Positions 22,116 through 29,373 of a stretch of 29,373 nt of DNA are shown here, piece by piece. The notes under the pieces are model-generated. The model saw nothing but the letters and a program-made list of their open reading frames with translations. It was not told where the DNA came from and ran no database searches. The DNA lies in assembly GCA_050486405.1 (NCBI GenBank), contig JBJHDF010000037.1:1-29373 (forward strand), given 5' to 3'. The stretch's first letter is position 1, and every line of letters starts with the position of its first letter. A program made the position numbers and the translations under genes. This stretch comes from JBJHDF01 sp050486405 (GTDB lineage Bacteria; Pseudomonadota; Gammaproteobacteria; Pseudomonadales; Cellvibrionaceae).

Positions 22116-23159
22116 TCAGGGTTGTTGCAGGGGCTGCTGCTGCCCCTGCAGCGCCCGCCAAGTATCGCCAGCGGTGATGCTGCCCAGGCACTGGGCCACG
22201 GGGCCGCTGTAGCCGCGCCACTGGCACTGGCGCCGGTAGCAGGGTGCGCAGGCAAAGCCCTGGGCCGCCAGATGCTTGGAGCGCGTTCCGGTGGCACCAA
22301 TCAGGGCCGGGTCGGTGGGGCCGTAGAAGGTCACCGTGGGCACATCCAGGGCGGCGGCGATATGCGCCAGACCGGTGTCGTTGCACACGGCCCCGGCGCT
22401 GCCCGCCAGCAGCCCCGCCAGGGATGTCAGGTCCAGTCGCGGCAGCACCCGGGCGTTCTTTCGCCCGACCGCCAGGCGCTCGGCCCGCTCACGCTCGTCG
22501 GCTGAGCCCCAGGGCAGCAGCACCCGGTAGCCGGCGCTGTCTGCCAGTGTCAACAATTGACGCCAGTGATCGTCGGGCCAACACTTGGTGGGCCAGCTGG
22601 CGTTGGTGACAAACACCAGGTAGGGCTCCGCTGGCGCCAGACCCGTATCCGGCCAGGCCACCCGGGCCAGCCCGAAGTCCGGCGGCGTATCCGGCAGCGG
22701 GTAGTCCAGAGCCCGGCTGAAAATCTGCCGCAGGCGGTCAACCGCCAACTGGTCCCTGGCCACCGGGAAGCGCTTCCGATAGGCCAGATGGGCGCCGGGT
22801 TCACGCACCGAGCGCCGGTCCGGCCCGCACTTGAGCCCCCGGCTCATCAGCGTGACCAGGGCGCTTTTGTGGTTGGTCTGGGCGTCGATCACCCGGTCGT
22901 AGCGCAGGCCTCGCAGTTCCTGCCAGAAACGGCGCAACTCGCCGCTACGTACGCTGCGCCAGAATTCCCTCTTCCAGCGCCGATGCGCCGAAGTGATCAC
23001 TCGCTCCACGGCCGGGTGCCAAGCGGCAACTTCGGCAAAGGCCTCGTCCGCCACCCAGTCAAAGCGCAACCCGGGGATGGCTGCAGCGGCGTCGGTGACA
23101 GCCGGCAGCGCCTGCACCAGATCGCCCATGGAGCTGAGTTTGACAATCAGTGCTTTCAT
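22116..23159 (-). CDS. waaC: LPS heptosyltransferase I
   Basis: 347-aa GT9-family glycosyltransferase acting at the cytoplasmic face of the inner membrane; it adds the first L-glycero-D-manno-heptose to Kdo2-lipid A. The N-terminus KALIVKLSSMGDLVQALPAVTDA with the catalytic-type Asp, then VIDAQTNHKSAL, the acceptor-side GPDRRSVREP segment and the C-terminal GAVCNDTGLAHIAAALDVPTVTFYGPTDP nucleotide-sugar pocket are typical of WaaC (RfaC). The last 40 residues are Cys/Gln-rich (CAPCYRRQCQW), as is often seen. It is the only LPS-core gene in the window and lies upstream of gltX. A TACAAT -10-like hexamer sits on the minus strand at 23194-23189, without a convincing -35. Confidence 0.93.
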   Translation of the reverse strand: MKALIVKLSSMGDLVQALPAVTDAAAAIPGLRFDWVADEAFAEVAAWHPAVERVITSAHRRWKREFWRSVRSGELRRFWQELRGLRYDRVIDAQTNHKSALVTLMSRGLKCGPDRRSVREPGAHLAYRKRFPVARDQLAVDRLRQIFSRALDYPLPDTPPDFGLARVAWPDTGLAPAEPYLVFVTNASWPTKCWPDDHWRQLLTLADSAGYRVLLPWGSADERERAERLAVGRKNARVLPRLDLTSLAGLLAGSAGAVCNDTGLAHIAAALDVPTVTFYGPTDPALIGATGTRSKHLAAQGFACAPCYRRQCQWRGYSGPVAQCLGSITAGDTWRALQGQQQPLQQP

Positions 23160-23332
23160 CGCCGGCCAACAAGAGAATTAAGGGCGGCATTGTACCCCAT
23201 TTGCCAATTTGCTGGCGCACAGGCATTTCTTTGATCCATAGCAATACCCAATGACAGCAATTTGAATAAATTACTGTTAAATTGGCACAGAAATCTACAT
23301 AGTAATGACAACAATGTCCTACAGGAGAGTGT

Positions 23333-23863
23333 ATGACCTTCACCCATGTTCACCCGGCTCAGTTGCTGGGTGGCGATGCCGTCCATGAGCTTTGTATTAT
23401 CGACGTGCGCACCGCCGCCGAAGTCAAGAGTGAACCCATGGATGGCAGTATTCATATACCCTTGCACGAACTGACGCCCGAGCGGCTGCAAGACGAGTTA
23501 CACCGGCACGGCCAGACGGGGCGCCCGCTGTACCTGTTGTCCCAGACCGGCAGCCGCGCCCAGCAGGCCGCTCAGCGCATCTATCCCCACGACAATGAAA
23601 TCTACGTGATCCATGGCGGCGTGGACGCCCTGCGCCAGAGCCGCCTGCCGCTGGAACAAGGTGTTAAAGGCACGATCAGTATGGAGCGTCAGAACAGCGT
23701 GGCGCTGGGCACATTGATACTGCTGAGCGTGTTGCTGGGGCTGGGGTTGCACCCGGCCTGGTTCGGGCTGGCCGCTCTGATCGGCATGGCGCAAATAGCC
23801 GGTGGCATAGTCGACATCTGCCCCATGTGCACTCTGCTATCGCGCATGCCCTGGAATCGCTAG
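23333..23863 (+). CDS. Rhodanese-like / DUF2892 membrane protein lacking the catalytic Cys
   Basis: 176-aa protein with an N-terminal rhodanese domain (about 5-108) and a C-terminal DUF2892 membrane hairpin (about 122-160, two hydrophobic segments) ending CPMCTLLSRMPWNR. The arrangement is that of YgaP, an inner-membrane sulfurtransferase. In rhodaneses the active-site loop reads C-x-x-G-x-R; here it is S70-Q-T-G-S-R (LSQTGSRA), so the sulfur-accepting cysteine is replaced by serine (codon TCC). Sulfur transfer by this domain should therefore be lost, and only C21, C152 and C155 remain. It may act as a binding or regulatory module. The ATG is preceded by AGGAG. It converges with the methyltransferase-like gene; the neighbours suggest no pathway. 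Confidence 0.88.
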   Translation: MTFTHVHPAQLLGGDAVHELCIIDVRTAAEVKSEPMDGSIHIPLHELTPERLQDELHRHGQTGRPLYLLSQTGSRAQQAAQRIYPHDNEIYVIHGGVDALRQSRLPLEQGVKGTISMERQNSVALGTLILLSVLLGLGLHPAWFGLAALIGMAQIAGGIVDICPMCTLLSRMPWNR

Positions 23864-23882
23864 CCCGAAATATTCGGGCTAG
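23860..23882. terminator. Bidirectional palindrome containing both stop codons
   Basis: A perfect 10-bp stem (CTAGCCCGAA/TTCGGGCTAG) with a 3-nt loop. Its arms include the TAG stop of the rhodanese-like gene (23861-23863) and the TAG stop of the convergent methyltransferase-like gene (23881-23879). It probably terminates both transcripts, although T-tracts are short. Confidence 0.65.
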
Positions 23883-24790
23883 TCCGGTTTCTTGAAGCGC
23901 AGCGTCATGCGGTCGCTCTCGCCAATGGCCAGCCAGTGTTCGCGGTTTTCGTCGCCCAGCGCCAGCACCGGCGGCAGGGTCCAGACGCCACGGGGGTGGT
24001 CCCGGGTATCGGCGGGGTTGGCGTTGATGTCGCTGCGCTCGTCCAGAACAAAGCCCGCTGCTTCGGCCAAGGCTATGACCGCAGCTTCCGGCAGGTAGCC
24101 GGTGCCGCTGGTTTCGCCCGGGTCGGCGCCTTCCGCAGCGCGGTGTTGCACCACACCCAATACGCCGCCCGGCTTGAGCACCTGATAAAAAGCGCCGAGC
24201 ATGGTCTCCGCCAGTTCGTTGTTATACCAGCCGTGCATATTGCGGAAGGTCAGTACAATATCAACGCTGTCGGGTTCACCCAACACTGGCTCGGACGGGT
24301 CGTAATACTGTACCTGCGCGTTGCCGTACAGCTCCGGTGTGCTTTCGATACGCTCAGTGATGCCCTGGGCGTGGCTGACGAAATAACCCGGCAGGCCATC
24401 AATAGATGGATCGGGCGTGGCGGCGACATATTGGCCGTGGGCGTTGAGCAGCGGCGCCAGCACTTCCATATACCAGCCGCCGCCAGGGTTGATTTCCATC
24501 ACCGTAGCGTCGGCGGTCACGCCGAAAAAGGCCAGGGTTTGCACTGGATTGCGATACGGGTCCCGGGCGCGATTGACCTCGCTGCGGTGCACGCCAGCCA
24601 ACACCACCTCCAGGTAGTCCGCCAGCTCGCCCAGTTCTTCGTCATACGCTGGCGCGGGTGTTTCCTCCGGTGTCGGCTGAGCCTCCGGCTGCACTTCGTA
24701 CCCCGACCCAGGGGTCACAGGTCCGTCGTCACTGCGCTGGCAGCCGCTTATCAGCGCCAAGGCACATAGACACGTAATCAACTTGTTCAT
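23879..24790 (-). CDS. Exported methyltransferase-like lipoprotein
   Basis: 303-aa predicted lipoprotein. The signal MNKLITCLCALALISGC ends in a lipobox with Cys17, followed by a Pro/Glu-rich linker (about 20-50). The rest has a class I methyltransferase fold: motif I is VMEINPGGGWYMEVLAP, an acidic residue follows strand two, and LKPGGVLGVVQHRA resembles the post-II/III region. YNNELAETMLGAFYQVLKPGG fits COG4798 'predicted methyltransferase', members of which often carry signal peptides. SAM is not expected in the periplasm, so enzymatic activity is doubtful or uses another ligand. The start is ATG 24790, because GAGGA lies 9 bp upstream and the longer reading begins with a basic stretch that would spoil the signal peptide. 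It is convergent with the rhodanese-like gene. Confidence 0.82.
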   Translation of the reverse strand: MNKLITCLCALALISGCQRSDDGPVTPGSGYEVQPEAQPTPEETPAPAYDEELGELADYLEVVLAGVHRSEVNRARDPYRNPVQTLAFFGVTADATVMEINPGGGWYMEVLAPLLNAHGQYVAATPDPSIDGLPGYFVSHAQGITERIESTPELYGNAQVQYYDPSEPVLGEPDSVDIVLTFRNMHGWYNNELAETMLGAFYQVLKPGGVLGVVQHRAAEGADPGETSGTGYLPEAAVIALAEAAGFVLDERSDINANPADTRDHPRGVWTLPPVLALGDENREHWLAIGESDRMTLRFKKPD

Positions 24791-24821
24791 CGCTATTTTC
24801 CTCTTATTGCGCTTCAAAACG

Positions 24822-24844
24822 CCCCCTCCTCCCTGAGGAGGGGG
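24822..24844 (-). terminator. Terminator of the acnA-moaCDE operon
   Basis: A perfect 10-bp stem (CCCCCTCCTC/GAGGAGGGGG) with a 3-nt loop lies 15 bp past the moaE stop and is followed on the minus strand by GCGTTTTG. The sequence also resembles a common gammaproteobacterial intergenic repeat in which a C-rich palindrome is followed by TTGGGG; that comparison is from memory. Confidence 0.65.
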
Positions 24845-24858
24845 TTGGGGGGAGGGCG

Positions 24859-25320
24859 CTACCAGCGCTCAGCGGCCTGCTGGTCGCTGGCTTTTGCCGC
24901 CACCCACTGCTCGCCGCTTTGGCGCTCTTCCTTCTTCCAGAAGGGCGCGCGGGTTTTCAGGTAGTCCATCAAAAACTCCGCTGCAGCAAAGGCCTCAGCC
25001 CGGTGGGCACTGGTGACGCCCACCAGCACAATCGCATCACCGGGTGCAAGGCGACCCACCCGATGAATAATGCGCACACAACCGAGCTGCCAGCGCTGGC
25101 GCGCCTGCTCGGCAATGTCCTCCAAGGCCTTTTGCGTCATGCCGGGGTAGTGTTCCAGCGTCAAGCCGACGATGGGCTCAGCCTCACTGGAGTCCACCGC
25201 CGGATGCCAGTCCCGCACCCGGCCGACAAACAGCACGGCGGCGCCATGGCTGGTGTCGCCCGCCACCAGTTGTTGATATTCGGCGCCCGGATCAAAATCC
25301 TCCTCCTGTACGCTGATCAT
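24859..25320 (-). CDS. moaE: Molybdopterin synthase catalytic subunit MoaE
   Basis: 153-aa cytoplasmic enzyme; a MoaE dimer with two MoaD subunits converts cyclic pyranopterin monophosphate to molybdopterin. Landmarks are GAAVLFVGRVRD, LTLEHYPGMTQKALEDIAEQA, IIHRVGRLAPGDAIVLVGVTSAHR and the active-site lysine region LMDYLKTRAPFWKKE. The start at ATG 25320 follows the moaD stop by one base, so the pair is translationally coupled. The longest open frame extends upstream through moaD in the wrong frame and is not used. It is the last gene of the operon. Confidence 0.96.
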   Translation of the reverse strand: MISVQEEDFDPGAEYQQLVAGDTSHGAAVLFVGRVRDWHPAVDSSEAEPIVGLTLEHYPGMTQKALEDIAEQARQRWQLGCVRIIHRVGRLAPGDAIVLVGVTSAHRAEAFAAAEFLMDYLKTRAPFWKKEERQSGEQWVAAKASDQQAAERW

Positions 25321-25321
25321 T

Positions 25322-25570
25322 TCAACCCCCGGTGACCGGCGGAAAGAACGCCACCTCGTCCCCCGACGCCACCGGCTGGTGCATTTTCGCCAGGCTGTGA
25401 TTGACGGCGGCCAGCAGGCGCTCGTCACCCAGGGCATCCCGCCACTGCGGGTGAGTGTCGATCAGGTGTTGGCGCAGCTGCGCCAGGGTCATGCCCTCTG
25501 TGGCCGCCACCTGGGTGCGCTCACAACCGAGTTGCTCGCGCAACCGGGCAAAAAACAGTACCTCAATCAT
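25322..25570 (-). CDS. moaD: Molybdopterin synthase sulfur-carrier subunit MoaD
   Basis: 82-aa ubiquitin-fold protein with the required C-terminal Gly-Gly (PPVTGG), which is adenylated and thiocarboxylated before donating sulfur in molybdopterin synthesis. IEVLFFARLREQLGCE at the start and AVNHSLA...SGDEVAFFPP are characteristic. I chose ATG 25570 because it gives the normal N-terminus and overlaps the moaC stop by 8 nt, the usual coupled arrangement. The only cysteine is internal, as expected since sulfur is carried on the terminal glycine. Confidence 0.95.
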   Translation of the reverse strand: MIEVLFFARLREQLGCERTQVAATEGMTLAQLRQHLIDTHPQWRDALGDERLLAAVNHSLAKMHQPVASGDEVAFFPPVTGG

Positions 25571-26057
25571 TACCGCCCTCACCGTTCGCACCGCGGCGGT
25601 AGTGGCCGCTGCGACCGCCGAGTTTTTCCAGCAGACAGACCTCCTCGATGGTCATGTCCTTATCCGCCGCCTTGCACATATCGTAGAGGGTGAGCGCCGC
25701 CACACTGGCGGCGGTGAGCGCTTCCATTTCCACGCCGGTGGGGCCGGTGACCTTGCAGTAGCTGGTGATCCGCACGCTGTCGCTGTCATCCAGCTCGAAG
25801 TGCACGGACACCTTGCTCAGCGCCAGGGGGTGACACAGGGGAATCAGATCCGAGCACTTTTTCGCGGCCTGGATACCGGCCACCCGGGCCACCGCCAGCA
25901 CGTCGCCTTTTTTCAGCTTGTCGTCGCGAATCAGCGCCAGGGTTTCGGGCTGCATACGCACCCGGGCCATGGCCCGCGCCTCGCGCACAGTGGCGGCCTT
26001 GTCGGCCACGTCCACCATGCTGGCCTGGCCGCGACTGTCAATATGGGTCAGCGTCAT
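25563..26057 (-). CDS. moaC: Cyclic pyranopterin monophosphate synthase MoaC
   Basis: 164-aa enzyme that, after MoaA, forms cyclic pyranopterin monophosphate, the first stable intermediate of molybdenum cofactor synthesis. LTHIDSRGQASMVDV, KKGDVLAVARVAGIQAAKKCSDLIPLCHPL and VEMEALTAASVAALTLYDMCKAADKDM contain the active-site His-Cys, Glu, Asp and Lys residues. Start ATG 26057 is 4 bp past the acnA stop, which shows co-transcription with aconitase. The longer reading upstream overlaps acnA and has no family resemblance. moaA is not in the window, so the pathway is completed elsewhere. Confidence 0.96.
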   Translation of the reverse strand: MTLTHIDSRGQASMVDVADKAATVREARAMARVRMQPETLALIRDDKLKKGDVLAVARVAGIQAAKKCSDLIPLCHPLALSKVSVHFELDDSDSVRITSYCKVTGPTGVEMEALTAASVAALTLYDMCKAADKDMTIEEVCLLEKLGGRSGHYRRGANGEGGND

Positions 26058-26061
26058 AGCG

Positions 26062-28815
<2,754 letters not shown>

Positions 28816-28842
28816 AATCACCTCCGCGAGCGCCTGCTCATT

Positions 28843-28864
28843 GTTATTGCAATGTTACTGCAAT
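28843..28864. repeat. Tandem 11-bp repeat upstream of acnA
   Basis: Two adjacent 11-mers, GTTATTGCAAT and GTTACTGCAAT, differ at one position and lie 27 bp upstream of the acnA start. One helical turn apart, they could be a two-site operator. No known regulator motif is recognised. Confidence 0.6.
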
Positions 28865-28872
28865 CCCCGTCC

Positions 28873-29373
28873 TTAAAAACTGTACACCAGATTGACGTAG
28901 GTCATGGTGTCGGTGTTTTCCTTGCCCGGTGCCACCTCGGAGTCATTCGTCACCCTGAACCCGGCCTTCATCCGCAACTTGTCGTTGATACGGGTGCTGA
29001 GCGAGGTCTCCGAAGTGGAACGGGTATTGTCCTGGGCCGACTCCACACTGAGCGTCTGCCGAAAATCCGCCGATGCTGTGACCTGCCAATCGAAGGAGCC
29101 GGCCAGGCGCAGCATGGCGCCCTTGTCTGTTTCCAGTTCGCTGTCGGCCAGCACCTGTTCACCGCGAAAATAACCGGGACCGATTTCCACGTCCAACTGC
29201 GCCTTCTCGGCATTGAGCAGCCTTCTGCCATAACCGACGGACGCCGTGGTATAGCGCCGGTAGGAGCCGAACCGGTCGTCGGTGTGAGAAGCGAACACAA
29301 ACAGGTTGTCGTGTTCACGCGCCAGCCCGTAGGCGCTCTTGACGGATGAAAAGTAACGCTCCGCCGTCCGCAC
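28873..29373 (-). CDS. DUF481 outer membrane protein, C-terminal part
   Basis: The last 166 residues of a protein whose N-terminus lies beyond the window. It is a run of amphipathic strands with alternating aromatic residues and ends TYVNLVYSF, the C-terminal Phe signal of outer-membrane beta-barrels. Segments ERYFSSVKSAYGL, LFVFASHTDDRFGSYRRYTTASVGYGRRL and VEIGPGYFRGE are typical of DUF481 (YdiY-like, 'putative salt-induced outer membrane protein'). Function is not established. It ends 57 bp before the acnA start with no recognisable terminator between, so it could run into acnA. The reading frame is open to the window edge, so I cannot locate its start. Confidence 0.82.
   Translation of the reverse strand: MRTAERYFSSVKSAYGLAREHDNLFVFASHTDDRFGSYRRYTTASVGYGRRLLNAEKAQLDVEIGPGYFRGEQVLADSELETDKGAMLRLAGSFDWQVTASADFRQTLSVESAQDNTRSTSETSLSTRINDKLRMKAGFRVTNDSEVAPGKENTDTMTYVNLVYSF

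Noticed and set aside
20659..22212. 517-aa plus-strand open frame opposite gltX
   Set aside because: Antisense shadow; gltX on the minus strand has all synthetase motifs.
23220..23332. Sigma70 promoter for the rhodanese-like gene
   Set aside because: Several A/T-rich hexamers exist but none forms a -35/-10 pair at 16-18 bp that is better than chance.

Overview
The window reads as chromosome of a GC-rich, free-living, respiring gammaproteobacterium, probably a marine lineage (Cellvibrionales or a relative). This rests on gammaproteobacterial gene order (rplM-rpsI next to zapE, zapG and degS; sspA-sspB downstream of a cytochrome bc1 operon), enlarged Pseudomonas-type PstC and PstA, a Vibrio SGLT-like Na+/sugar symporter and palindromic intergenic elements. 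Placement below class is inference. Nearly everything is on the minus strand; only zapG, degS and a rhodanese-like gene are on the plus strand. I see no phage, insertion sequence, CRISPR array or toxin-antitoxin locus.

Layout. 78-3290: a DUF2799-type lipoprotein, an FHA-EAL c-di-GMP phosphodiesterase and a Na+/sugar symporter. 3503-10593: the high-affinity phosphate locus, transcribed pstS, pstC, pstA, pstB, phoU. Two Pho-box promoters can be read, one before pstS and one before pstC, each with a -10 hexamer exactly 10 bp downstream of the box. A terminator separates pstS from pstC, and a 172-bp palindrome-ended element sits between pstA and pstB. 10594-11211: a YIP1-family membrane protein. 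11338-15473: Rieske protein, a fused cytochrome b-cytochrome c1, then sspA and sspB. 15574-16539: the rplM-rpsI operon with promoter and terminator. 16549-18425: a large inverted-repeat element, zapE and an alpha/beta hydrolase. 18726-20464: zapG and degS with a bidirectional terminator. 20467-23159: tRNA-Ala(GGC), gltX and a heptosyltransferase I gene. 23333-24790: a rhodanese/DUF2892 membrane protein lacking the catalytic cysteine, convergent with an exported methyltransferase-like lipoprotein. 24859-28815: acnA-moaC-moaD-moaE, tightly packed. 28873-29373: the C-terminal part of a DUF481 outer membrane protein, cut by the window edge.

How the genes fit together. PstS captures phosphate, PstC/PstA form the channel, PstB drives transport, and PhoU links transport to PhoR/PhoB, which would act on the two Pho boxes. 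PetA and PetBC form the ubiquinol-cytochrome c reductase. SspA modulates RNA polymerase and SspB delivers ssrA-tagged proteins to ClpXP. ZapE and ZapG are envelope or division factors, and DegS senses envelope stress. MoaC, MoaD and MoaE make molybdopterin.

I did not find a convincing wholly new multi-gene system. The points most worth a second look are the bc1 polyprotein, the palindromic elements at 5140-5311 and 16549-16654, the duplicated Pho-box architecture, the FHA-EAL fusion with its upstream inverted repeat, the cysteine-less rhodanese and the exported methyltransferase-like lipoprotein.
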